Assembly: GCA_944389565.1 (NCBI GenBank)
Contig: CALXMV010000016.1
Coordinates: forward strand, 1 to 53,348
Reading direction: 5' to 3'
Source: an uncultured Kiritimatiellota bacterium
GTDB lineage: Bacteria > Verrucomicrobiota > Kiritimatiellia > RFP12 > DVOR01
DNA: 53,348 nucleotides
Both the position numbers and the translations under genes were made by a program. The notes beneath the pieces are model-generated. The model searched no databases. It worked only from the letters and a program-made list of their open reading frames with translations, and was not told the DNA's origin. Numbering within the stretch: the stretch's first letter is position 1; every line of letters starts with the position of its first letter. Positions 35,011 to 42,642 of this stretch are shown one piece after another.

Positions 35011-36210
35011 TTACGCGAAGTGCCATCCCGAGACCTTTCCTGTGTTGCGGTAGACGTAGACCTTGAGCGTGTGGCGACCGTAGCGCTCGGTGTAGACCGT
35101 TTGTGTCCCCGGCGGCGGGTTGAGATAATCGGGCGTCGTGCCGCGCGGGAACTTGAGGGCGTGTTCGCCGTGTTTGACGGCGTGGATGGCGGCGGGGAGC
35201 CATTCCAGGTTTTCCGGCTTTGGCGTGTTGCCTTGCCGCCTTTGGCCAAAGACGTAATGGTCGCGGGCGAAACGGTCGAAGCGAACCGATTTCCCATCCA
35301 CGCTTTTAACGGAGAAGCCCTCATTGAGTGCATGCTCCGCCTCTTGCCTGCTGCATTTTCCCTTGTGCCCCTCGGTGACGCTTTGGCTCTTGCCGCCGCC
35401 GTGTTTGGGGCTGTGGCACTGGCCGTTTTGGTCGAGGAAGGCGCCGTCCTGTGGGCAGTGCGCGGCGCGGTTGCGGATGGCGCGGAGGGTCGCGGCGGCG
35501 AGGAGGAGGCGTGCGGCGCGGCGGAGGGGGGCGCGGTTGGCGAGGGCCTCGTCGAGGAGGCCGAGTTCGCGTGCCTCGAGGCGGTCGACGTGGACCCAGG
35601 CGTAGGAGGAGCCGAAGGCGAAGGGCGGATAGGGGTTGCCGAGGGTGTCGCGGAAGCCGCCGGCGCCGTTCCCGAGGGCCTGCCAGATGGGGGAGCCCTT
35701 GAGGGCGACCATCTTGGTCTTGCTGGCGCCCTGCCAGCCGACGGCGTCGCCGGCGGCCTTCCAGCGCTGGGGCCAGTCGGTGCGGTGGTTGCGGCGCCAG
35801 CCGGTGCTGATCAGCTCGAAGGCGGGGAAGAGGCGGGCGAAGTCGGGGTCCTCGCTCTCGGCCAGGCGGGCCATGGAGGCGGCGGCCTTCTGGTTGGTCT
35901 CGAGGACGAGGCCGAGGCGCGCGCGGGAGCGGGCGTCCCTGAGGGTGCCCTCCGTGCCGGGCTCGGGGGCGTAGCCCAGCTCGGCGAGCTTGTCGCGCAG
36001 GGCGAGGCGCGCGGCGGAGGCGTCGAGCCGGCCCTCGGCGATCTGCACGAGCACGTCCCGGACGCGCCCGAGGTAGCCCTCCAGGGTCATGCGCGCCGAG
36101 AAGAGGGCCTGCTCGCGGAGCCTCTGCGACCAGCGCTCGCGGATGGCCGCGCTGCCCAGCGCGGTGGGCGTGGGGGTCTTGGCGGCGAGGATCTCGGCGA
36201 CGGATGGCAT
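35011..36210 (-). CDS. MuF-like head morphogenesis protein with C-terminal toxin-like domain
   Basis: 399 aa. Residues about 1-240 look like the Mu gpF minor head family, including a helical start and the late motif NPYPPFAFGSSYAW. After a polar linker (HCPQDGAFLDQNGQCHSPKHGG) comes a distinct domain (about 300-399) with VRFDRFARDHYVFG, LEWLPAAIHAVKHGEHALKF and KVYVYRNTGKVSGWHFA. This resembles the barnase/EndoU/colicin/RelE-like nuclease domains known at the C-terminus of phage MuF proteins. Fusion injects or packages a toxin with the virion; here that is inferred. Start overlaps nothing; 3 bp after the upstream gene's stop. Confidence 0.65.
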   Translation of the reverse strand: MPSVAEILAAKTPTPTALGSAAIRERWSQRLREQALFSARMTLEGYLGRVRDVLVQIAEGRLDASAARLALRDKLAELGYAPEPGTEGTLRDARSRARLGLVLETNQKAAASMARLAESEDPDFARLFPAFELISTGWRRNHRTDWPQRWKAAGDAVGWQGASKTKMVALKGSPIWQALGNGAGGFRDTLGNPYPPFAFGSSYAWVHVDRLEARELGLLDEALANRAPLRRAARLLLAAATLRAIRNRAAHCPQDGAFLDQNGQCHSPKHGGGKSQSVTEGHKGKCSRQEAEHALNEGFSVKSVDGKSVRFDRFARDHYVFGQRRQGNTPKPENLEWLPAAIHAVKHGEHALKFPRGTTPDYLNPPPGTQTVYTERYGRHTLKVYVYRNTGKVSGWHFA

Positions 36211-36213
36211 GGG

Positions 36214-36522
36214 TCAGGCCTCCGGGGCGTTTTTGAGGACGCAGTAGGCGGTTTGGATGAGGGTGTCCTTGACGTTGTCGGCGAGCTCGCGGCCCTCGGC
36301 GCGGAGCTTGGCGGTGAGGGCCTCGAAGGCGGCGTCGAAGGCGGCGTTGCCCTTGAGGCCGTTCTCGGCCGCGGCCTTGACGGAGTCGTAGGCGAGGTGC
36401 TGGAGCTCGGCGTCGTTGAGGAGGTCAAGGATCTCCTGCGCCACGGATTTGGCGGTGAGGGTGAAGAGCTGCGCCAGCTTGGGGCGGAGCCAGTCCCAGA
36501 GGTTTTTGAGCCAGGTGAGCAT
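36214..36522 (-). CDS. Small helical phage protein, possibly lysis-associated
   Basis: 102 aa starting MLTWLKNLWDWLRPKLAQLF, a Trp-rich amphipathic helix, followed by helical segments without clear membrane spans. Good GAGAAA-type site (AAAGGAGAAACCCC). It sits between the spanin-like pair and the MuF-like gene. Membrane association via the N-terminal helix is likely; a holin or antiholin role is speculative. Confidence 0.45.
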   Translation of the reverse strand: MLTWLKNLWDWLRPKLAQLFTLTAKSVAQEILDLLNDAELQHLAYDSVKAAAENGLKGNAAFDAAFEALTAKLRAEGRELADNVKDTLIQTAYCVLKNAPEA

Positions 36523-36537
36523 GGGGTTTCTCCTTTC

Positions 36538-36652
36538 AGTCGAAACGGTTTTCGGTTCGGCGGCTACGCCGCCTGTCGGTTGACGGTTTTCGGTTTGGTT
36601 GTCGCCCCGCAGTGGCGAACCGACGACCGGCGACCGGCAACCATCAATCGGC
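36538..36652. repeat. Related bracketed element with a different repeat unit
   Basis: ACGGTTTTCGGTT occurs twice around a GGCGGC-TAC-GCCGCC hairpin, then GTCGCCCCGCAGTGGCGA, then opposed heptads of the CCGGCGA type (CCGACGA, CCGGCGA, CCGGCAA). Same plan as the GGTAAAT elements but different heptad. It separates the 102-aa gene from the small lipoprotein gene. Confidence 0.6.
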
Positions 36653-36868
36653 TTCCAGCTGATTGGTGATGTCGATCATGGTGGCCTTGGGGACGTACCA
36701 GCCGGTGCAGGCGGCCGTGGGTTCCTCGATGTAGAGGCGGCGTTGGCCGGCGTCATGGTCCTCGGCGAGGTGCCGCACGGGCACCATCACGCGGTCGGCG
36801 GGGATGGTGGCGGGGGCGGCGCAGCCGACGAGCGCGGCCAGCGCCAGGAGCGGGAGGGACGTCTTCAT
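36644..36868 (-). CDS. Small phage lipoprotein, outer-spanin-like
   Basis: 74 aa with a signal peptide and lipobox (AALVGC, C16). ATG overlaps the stop of the preceding 52-aa membrane protein by 4 bp, the arrangement of an inner/outer spanin pair that fuses membranes at lysis. The short mature part has no recognised motif. Role by architecture only. Confidence 0.5.
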   Translation of the reverse strand: MKTSLPLLALAALVGCAAPATIPADRVMVPVRHLAEDHDAGQRRLYIEEPTAACTGWYVPKATMIDITNQLEAD

Positions 36869-37023
36869 TCGTTCAGGGTCCTTTCGTAGTGGTCGTTGAG
36901 GGTCTTGGCGTCGCCTTCGGCGATGGCGCGGTTGGCGGCGCGGCGGCGGGTGGTGCGGCGGCCCTGCAGCCAGGCCGTAAGGGCGAGGCAGAGGGCGTGC
37001 AGGATGTCGAGGAGCTTGGTCAT
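36865..37023 (-). CDS. Small phage membrane protein, inner-spanin-like
   Basis: 52 aa: an N-terminal hydrophobic stretch (ILHALCLALTAWL), then a basic and polar tail. Coupled by 4-bp overlaps on both sides. Shorter than most i-spanins, so the pairing with the downstream lipoprotein is tentative. Confidence 0.45.
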   Translation of the reverse strand: MTKLLDILHALCLALTAWLQGRRTTRRRAANRAIAEGDAKTLNDHYERTLNE

Positions 37024-38171
37024 GGGGTCTCCTCCTGGGTGTGGAAGGAGGGGTACTTGGGCGCGAGGCCGGGGCTGTGGGCGTGGTCTTTGGCGGCGGC
37101 CTTGGCCGGCGCGGCGCGGATGGTGAGGGTGGCGGTGGCGTTGATGGCGGCGTGCGGGTCCTCCTCGGGGTGGAGGTCCGCGGCGTCGAGGTAACCGCGG
37201 CGCACCATCTCGGCGGCGTCGCGGGCGAGGATGTGTCGGATCTCGGCGTCGGGGAGGATGCGGCGGAAGGCCTTGGGGCCCCAGGCCCAATAGGTCGAGA
37301 CAGGTCCCTGCCCGGGTTCCACGCGGATGGAAGAGGAGAAGAAGAGCAGGAAGGGGGAGTAGGTCGCGGGGGGGATGGCCGTGGCGCCCTCGCCCAGCGT
37401 CTGGGTGTCCGCGGCGACGCTCTCGGGCACCAGGCAGCCGTCGGGGTAGAAGGTCTTCGTGGAGCGCGTGAGCGTGGCGCCGGAGACCTCGAGCGTGACG
37501 ACCGAGAGCCCCCACTGGTCGGCCAGCACGTTCGCGCTACCGGTATCGCTCAGTCCCCCCGTCGTCGGCGAGAGGAGCCAGCAGCGGACGGCCTTGGGGG
37601 TGGCGGCCTCGATGGACCACGAGCCGGAGGTCGTGAGGGCGAGGTCGGCGCCGGCGGCGGCGGGAAGGGATACGCCGAGGTGCTCGCCGGCGGCGAGGGT
37701 GACGGCGGCGCGACCGGCCGAGAGGGTCGCCGGTGCCGAGCAGGCGAGGTTGAGGGCGATGGCGCCGCCGGCGGCCGGCGCCGTGACGCACACGCCAGGC
37801 CACGTCTTGCTCCCCTCGCCGCTCTCCAGCCCCAGGAAGGTCGCCCCCACGGCCTTGCCGAAGGCGTCGTTGGGCGCGACGAACGCGTGAATGGACGCGT
37901 AGGCCTCCGAGCCGCCCAGGGAGGTCCAGGCCAGGAAGGTGGCCTGGGTGATGGGCGCCTCGCTCCGCCAGGTGAGGCCGCCGGGAAAGGCCTGCCATTC
38001 GGAGGCGTCCTCATGCCACGCCGCCCAATCCACGACGGTCTCCTTCGGCGGCAGGAGCGTCGGCTCCAGGACGGGCGTGCGCAGGAGCGGGAGCTGCCCC
38101 TCCGCGGCAAGGACCGTCGCGCCCAGGCCGATGAGCGCGGTGGCGGTGAGACGGCGGAGCGTGTCAGGCAT
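37020..38171 (-). CDS. Phage-encoded protein with signal-like N-terminus
   Basis: 383 aa. A basic then hydrophobic start (MPDTLRRLTATALIGLGATVLA) resembles a signal peptide. The body is beta-rich, with few charges and many Thr/Ser/Gly (for example VTLEVSGATLTRSTKTFYPD), followed by a helical tail. Start overlaps the fibre stop by 8 bp. Could be a fibre accessory, a cargo protein secreted by the lysogen, or a host-surface modifier. No family recognised. Confidence 0.55.
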   Translation of the reverse strand: MPDTLRRLTATALIGLGATVLAAEGQLPLLRTPVLEPTLLPPKETVVDWAAWHEDASEWQAFPGGLTWRSEAPITQATFLAWTSLGGSEAYASIHAFVAPNDAFGKAVGATFLGLESGEGSKTWPGVCVTAPAAGGAIALNLACSAPATLSAGRAAVTLAAGEHLGVSLPAAAGADLALTTSGSWSIEAATPKAVRCWLLSPTTGGLSDTGSANVLADQWGLSVVTLEVSGATLTRSTKTFYPDGCLVPESVAADTQTLGEGATAIPPATYSPFLLFFSSSIRVEPGQGPVSTYWAWGPKAFRRILPDAEIRHILARDAAEMVRRGYLDAADLHPEEDPHAAINATATLTIRAAPAKAAAKDHAHSPGLAPKYPSFHTQEETP

Positions 38172-40515
38172 TGGCGTCCTCCTTCAGGATTGGGGTGAGG
38201 TAGATTGTGTCGCCCACCTTGTAGGCCGTGGCGTGGTAGGTCGCGCCCGCCTCCAGCGTCGCGTAGCCCACGATGCGAATGTTGTCGCCCACGCCCGTGA
38301 AGGCCGAGGGGAGGACGAGGCGGACGAAGAGCTGCGCGCCGTCCGTCCAGTCGGAGGTCGAGGCCGTGAGCGTCGCGCCGGTCGGCGAGACCGTCAGCAT
38401 GGAGCAGGCGTCGTGCCATTTGATGACGGTATCCGCCTGCGCGGTGGGTGCGGGCGAGCCCGCGGCGGCGATCTGCGCCTCCACGTAGGCCTTCGAGGCG
38501 AGCGGGATAGCCTTTTCAAGGGGGTTGTCGCCGCTCATGTTGAACGCCACCGTCACGCCGTCCTGCTCCTCGTTCTCGCGGAAGAGGAGCTGGTAATTGG
38601 CGTTGGGGATGGTGAGGCCGGCGCTCTCGCCGTTCCACGTCAGGCTCGGCACGCCCGCGCGCCAGTTGGTGACGGCGCTGTTGGCGATGGGGTTGGACGA
38701 GGAGGAGCTGAAGCCGTCGTCCACCACCACCGAGACCTTCCCGTCCTCGGTGACGTCGATCCCGTCGCCGACCTTCACCCCGCCGAGGGAATCCGCCGTC
38801 GCCGGCTTCACGCGCACCTTCGTGTTGTCCGTGTCGTTCGGATCCTCGCGTTCCAGCCCCTCGCCGATGGTGATGGCCCCACGCTTCGAGGTCGTCGCCT
38901 GCGGCAGCCGCTCCGGTGAGACAAGCCCGCTCGTGATGTTGCCCGCGTCGTGGGTGTGGCTGAGGTTGGCCTTTTGGGCGAGGAGCGCGGCGTGGGCGTC
39001 CTCGGCGGATTTATGGGCGGCGAACTCCCCATCCACGTAGTCCTTCGTGGGGAGGGTGACCTCCGCCTGGTTCGCGTTGCCCTTGTCCAGGGCGACCACG
39101 AACGTCTCGCTGGCCTGTTCATGCCGGAAGTGGAAGTTCTCCCCGCCTCCGGATTCGGCGGGATAGCCGAACGTGAACGCCATCCCACCCGCCTCCGAAA
39201 TCTCATACGGGTTGGAGATGTGGGTGATGACCTGCCTCTCCCAGAGCGATTGGGCGCCCAGATTCTCCTTCACCAGCTTCGTGCTCGGCACATGGTCGTC
39301 GGCGGGGGAGTCGGGCATCGTGGTGTCGATGGCGACGGTGGCTGGGTCTCCGGGGTCGCCCTTGGGCCCTTGGGGGCCCTGCGGGCCGGGCTCCCCCTGC
39401 GGGCCGGTCGCGCCGGGGGCGCCATCCTTGCCGTCCTCTCCCTTGTCTCCCTTGTCTCCCTTGTCGCCCTTCTCCCCCTGCGGGCCAGGGGTCAGCTCGA
39501 TCTCCGCGATGGCCTGCTTCCGCGCCTCGGTCTCGGCGAGGATGAGGCCCTTGAGGACGTTCTGGAGCGCGGCGTGGGCGCTTTCGTTGCCGTCGTGCGT
39601 GGCGAGGCGGTTGGAGATGTCCTGGATCTGGGCGACCGTCTCGGGCTCGTGGACACCGGTCGCCGAGAGCAGGTAGGCCTTCGGCTTGGTGATCCTGTCG
39701 CCGCGCACGGTGATCGCGCGCGCCTGGAAGGCGGTCGTGAAATCGAGGTCCTCGACCCCCTGCCCCGCCCGCGTGCCGATGAGCAGGCCGCCGACCTCCC
39801 CCTGCTGGACGACGATGGCCCAGAGCCCCGCCACGTCGAACGGCGTGGCCCGCTCGGTCTGCTCCGGGTCGTAGAGCCCGACGTAGCGGAGGTCGGCGCG
39901 GCCGAGGGTGAGCGCACCGACTTGCTCGGCTGTCACGCCGTGGGGGTTGTCGGCGCGCTTGGCGTGGCCCTCGATGGCGTCCCGGAGCGTGTCGAGCGCG
40001 GACTCGGGGACGATCTGGGCGGGGGTGAAGCCGGGGCTGGGGGCGAGGTCGAGGGCGCCGTAGGCGCGGAAGGAGGCGCCGCCGGGGGTCTCGAGGGCGA
40101 GGAAGAAGCGGACGCGGTCGGCGCCGGTGTCGCAGTCGGGGCCCCAGTCGGCGGAGAGCTCGCCGGTGGCGGGGTCGTAGGCGCCGGCCTTCTCGTACCA
40201 CTCGCCCTCGCCCAGGGCGTCGGTCCGCCAGCGGAGCGTCACCGTCGCGCCCGTCAGCCCCGTCAGGGGCCGACCATACTGCAGCGGCACGCAGGCGAGG
40301 GTGAAGGTCTCGCCGTGGAAGGCGCGCGCGCGGAAGGGCCGCGGGGCGGAGACTTCGGCCTGCCAGCGGAACGCCAGAGGCGTCCCGCCGGCGGCCGTGC
40401 GAATCGTGAATCGCGAATCGTGAATCGCCTCGGGGTGGGGTTCCGCCCCACGCCCCGTCGGTTCGTCCGACGCCCCTTGCGGGGCGGCCAAGGCGTTCGC
40501 GTCCGATGTGTCCAT
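38164..40515 (-). CDS. Collagen-like phage tail fibre
   Basis: About 783 aa. Residues about 340-400 are an uninterrupted Gly-X-Y run (GPQGEKGDKGDKGDKG, then GPQGEPGPQGPQGPKG), typical of trimeric phage fibres. Flanking regions are beta-rich and carry a repeated structural plan. I place the start at MDTSDANAL with AAGGACAAGAAG; an earlier GTG would translate 7-bp repeats. The heptad-bracketed element at 40.4-40.6 kb covers this start and the first 35 codons, so part of the N-terminus (HDSRFTIR) is repeat-encoded. Confidence 0.8.
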   Translation of the reverse strand: MDTSDANALAAPQGASDEPTGRGAEPHPEAIHDSRFTIRTAAGGTPLAFRWQAEVSAPRPFRARAFHGETFTLACVPLQYGRPLTGLTGATVTLRWRTDALGEGEWYEKAGAYDPATGELSADWGPDCDTGADRVRFFLALETPGGASFRAYGALDLAPSPGFTPAQIVPESALDTLRDAIEGHAKRADNPHGVTAEQVGALTLGRADLRYVGLYDPEQTERATPFDVAGLWAIVVQQGEVGGLLIGTRAGQGVEDLDFTTAFQARAITVRGDRITKPKAYLLSATGVHEPETVAQIQDISNRLATHDGNESAHAALQNVLKGLILAETEARKQAIAEIELTPGPQGEKGDKGDKGDKGEDGKDGAPGATGPQGEPGPQGPQGPKGDPGDPATVAIDTTMPDSPADDHVPSTKLVKENLGAQSLWERQVITHISNPYEISEAGGMAFTFGYPAESGGGENFHFRHEQASETFVVALDKGNANQAEVTLPTKDYVDGEFAAHKSAEDAHAALLAQKANLSHTHDAGNITSGLVSPERLPQATTSKRGAITIGEGLEREDPNDTDNTKVRVKPATADSLGGVKVGDGIDVTEDGKVSVVVDDGFSSSSSNPIANSAVTNWRAGVPSLTWNGESAGLTIPNANYQLLFRENEEQDGVTVAFNMSGDNPLEKAIPLASKAYVEAQIAAAGSPAPTAQADTVIKWHDACSMLTVSPTGATLTASTSDWTDGAQLFVRLVLPSAFTGVGDNIRIVGYATLEAGATYHATAYKVGDTIYLTPILKEDANA

Positions 40516-40592
40516 CTTCTTGTCCTTCGCTTGCCTGTCGCGCGGCCTGCCGCGCGCACGATTCACGATTCGCGATTCACGATTCACGGATT
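40401..40592. repeat. Bracketed element with AATCGTG heptads around a gene start
   Basis: Four AATCGTG/AATCGCG units (40401-40428) face about five units of ATTCACG/ATTCGCG (40556-40592). Between them are GCCCC-TTGC-GGGGC and CGCGCGGCCTGCCGCGCG hairpins, as in the GGTAAAT elements, plus the fibre's ribosome-binding site and first codons. Confidence 0.75.
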
Positions 40593-40608
40593 AGGCGCGC
40601 CCGCGCGC

Positions 40609-41043
40609 CTAATCGAGCACATGGCCGTGGGTGACGGCGATCTCGGGGAGGGGGAGGGAGACGGCGTCGGGGGCCTCGAGGTTCTCGTCCTCGGGCGGGG
40701 CGTAGGAGACCTTGGCGAGGGCGTCGCGGACGGCCATGGCGCGCTCCCACTCGGCCACGCGGCGCTCGTCGAGGAGCGTGCGCACGCCCGGCAGGCGGGT
40801 GAAGGCGCGGTAGCGGAAGTCGGCGAGGAGGTGGATGAGGATCTCGGAGGGGACGGCGTCGGGGCGCCTGTCGAGGGTGGTGACGCGGCGGAGGCCGCCG
40901 CGCCAATCCTCGGCCACCTCGTGGGCGATCTCGGCGAGGGGGTCGCCCTGCGCCCAGCCGGCGGCGGCGTGCCCCAGCGCCTCGTGCTCGGGGGCGCTGA
41001 GGCGGGAGAGGAGCGCCTCCTTGTCCAGGATCAGCCAGGCCAT
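40609..41043 (-). CDS. Phage Gp36-like head-tail connector (DUF1320 type)
   Basis: 144 aa, mostly helical, with the layout of Mu Gp36-like proteins: N-terminal helices (ALLSRLSAPEHEALG), then a segment ending RPDAVPSEILIHLLADFRYRAF. It directly follows the capsid gene as in Mu-like phages. Ends in TAG, which shows TAG is an ordinary stop in this element. Confidence 0.5.
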   Translation of the reverse strand: MAWLILDKEALLSRLSAPEHEALGHAAAGWAQGDPLAEIAHEVAEDWRGGLRRVTTLDRRPDAVPSEILIHLLADFRYRAFTRLPGVRTLLDERRVAEWERAMAVRDALAKVSYAPPEDENLEAPDAVSLPLPEIAVTHGHVLD

Positions 41044-41045
41044 GG

Positions 41046-41098
41046 TGGGTGAATGGCAAGTGGCGCGCCCCGCCGCGCGGGCGGGGGCGCGCCGGGGG
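41046..41098. repeat. Heptad stub plus GC hairpin
   Basis: GTGAATGGCAAGTGG (two heptads) then a stem of GGCGCGCCCCGCC with GGGCGGGGGCGCGCC. Reduced version of the bracketed elements; lacks the opposed heptads. Confidence 0.6.
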
Positions 41099-41099
41099 A

Positions 41100-42008
41100 T
41101 CAGGCGGTGGCGGCGGAGACGAGGCGGACGCACTTGGCGGGCTGGGCGAGGGCGGCGCCGAGGAGGGCCTCGTGGGTGACGTAGTTGGCGCCGGTGGCGG
41201 GGTCGCCGTGGCGGCGGACGCCGACCACGAGGCCGGAGACGTCGTCGCGGGTGGTGCCGATCTCCTCGTAGACGGAGGGGGAGAGGACGGGCACCTGGCG
41301 CCCGGCGACGACGAGGGCGTCGGTGGGGATGAGCGCGCCGTTGAGCTTCTCGTCGGCGGAGGCGGGGAGGTCGCCGTTCTCCATGACGGCCTTGAAGCCG
41401 TAGAGGCCCTCGACGATGCCGTGGCGGATGGCCTCGGGGCCGCCGTAGACGTTGGCGTCGAGGGTGGCCAGGAGGTCGGCGAAGAGCTTGGGGGTGAGCA
41501 TGAGGACGGTCTCGCCGGGGTCGATGTCGGCCTTGGCGCAGGTGTCGCGCAGGGCGGCGACGGCGCCCTTGGTGACGCTGGCGAAGACGACCTCGTTGGC
41601 CGCGCTCTTGGGGATGACGGTCTTGTTGATGAGGGCGGAGACCGCGCCGATGATGGCCTTGGCCAGGGCGCTGCCGCTGGCGCGGCCGGCGTTGGCCCAG
41701 AAGTTGGTGCCGTTCACCAGGGTGAAGTCCTTGTCGTCGAACTGGAAGGTGTGCTTGACGTGGTGGTCGAAGGTGACGCTGGCGAAGGCGACCGAGCCGT
41801 CGGTCTTCTCGTAGTTGTTGGTGCTCGCGTCGAAGGCGGAGGCCGCGCCGGGGGTGAAGACGGGGATCTTCATGGTGGTGCCGGGCTGGACGGCGTCGGC
41901 CGAGAAGTCGGTGGCGAAGAAGGCGACCTTGGCGAGGGCCCGGCGGGCGGCGATGATGGCCTTGTCGGTGCTGTAGACAAGGGCGGGGGAGGTCAGGGAG
42001 GTGGCCAT
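41100..42008 (-). CDS. Major capsid protein (HK97-fold type)
   Basis: 302 aa, expected size. Motifs include MATSLTSPALVYSTDKAII at the N-terminus, an E-loop-like region (NNYEKTDGSVAF) and NVYGGPEAIRHGIVEGLYGF, as in phage major capsid proteins of about 300 aa. Directly downstream of the protease/scaffold gene with a clean AAAGGAACCCCC site. Assigned by size, composition and order; not close to Mu gpT by eye. Confidence 0.75.
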   Translation of the reverse strand: MATSLTSPALVYSTDKAIIAARRALAKVAFFATDFSADAVQPGTTMKIPVFTPGAASAFDASTNNYEKTDGSVAFASVTFDHHVKHTFQFDDKDFTLVNGTNFWANAGRASGSALAKAIIGAVSALINKTVIPKSAANEVVFASVTKGAVAALRDTCAKADIDPGETVLMLTPKLFADLLATLDANVYGGPEAIRHGIVEGLYGFKAVMENGDLPASADEKLNGALIPTDALVVAGRQVPVLSPSVYEEIGTTRDDVSGLVVGVRRHGDPATGANYVTHEALLGAALAQPAKCVRLVSAATA

Positions 42009-42027
42009 GGGGGTTCCTTTCGGGATG

Positions 42028-42245
42028 GGTAAATGGTAAGTGGTAAGTGGTAAATGGTGAGTGGTAAGTGGTGGTTGGTAAATGGTAAATGGTAAGTGGT
42101 AAGTGGTTGCGCCCCTTCGGGGCGACGGGTGGATGGATAGGAAACGGTTTTGGGCGTGGGCGTGACCTATCGGGTTCGTGGCCCGGCCCGTCGCGCGCCT
42201 GCGCGCGTGCCATTTACCATTTACCGTTTACCATTTACCATTTGC
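42028..42245. repeat. Heptad-bracketed hairpin element, copy 3
   Basis: About twelve GGTAAAT/GGTAAGT heptads (42028-42112), a body of about 95 bp and five opposed ATTTACC units (42208-42244). The body matches copies 1 and 2: GCCCC-TTC-GGGGCGACGGG, AAACGGTTTTGGG, ACCTATCGGGTTCGT, CGTCGCGCGCCTGCGCGCG. The last codons and stop of the protease gene (GKW-stop) are made of the heptad itself. Confidence 0.88.
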
Positions 42246-42642
42246 CCTGCTCGATGGCGGCGCAGCGCTCCTCGGGGGTGCGGCAGCCGGCCAGCGGGTC
42301 GGCGGCGGGGGCGGGGCGGCGGGCGGAGGCGGCGTTGCAGACGACGCGCGCGGGCGCGGGCGCGGGGTCTTTGAGGCAGGCGAGGGTGGCGCACACGGCC
42401 TCGCGGTTGGAGACGTAGAGGCGCTTGAAGGCGTCGCGGTTGGCGATGCGCTCCTTGTTCTCCTCGGCGGCGCGCTCGGCCTCGGCGGCGAGGGCGGCCT
42501 CCTGGGCCTCGGCGTAGGCCTTGGCGAGGGTCTCGGCGGCCTGGAGGATGGCCGCGTCGTCGGCGTCGGGGCCCAGGCCGAGGATCTCGATGAGGCGCGC
42601 GCGCGTCTCGGGCGCGGCGCCGGGGGTCTTCTCTTCTTCCAT
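42235..42642 (-). CDS. Nested scaffold protein with internal start
   Basis: Internal ATG at residue 163 of the protease (MEEEKTPG) with AAGGA 8 nt upstream, in frame, giving about 135 aa. Mu I/Z and lambda C/Nu3 use the same trick to make scaffold from the 3' part of the protease gene. The product is a Glu/Ala coiled coil with a Cys-containing tail. Confidence 0.6.
   Translation of the reverse strand: MEEEKTPGAAPETRARLIEILGLGPDADDAAILQAAETLAKAYAEAQEAALAAEAERAAEENKERIANRDAFKRLYVSNREAVCATLACLKDPAPAPARVVCNAASARRPAPAADPLAGCRTPEERCAAIEQGKW

Noticed and set aside
40516..40587. Upstream GTG start for the collagen-like fibre
   Set aside because: It would translate the repeat element before a good ribosome-binding site and ATG; no Shine-Dalgarno precedes it.
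31448..42245. Heptad arrays as a CRISPR
   Set aside because: Units are 7 bp and contiguous, with no spacers of uniform length and no cas genes.
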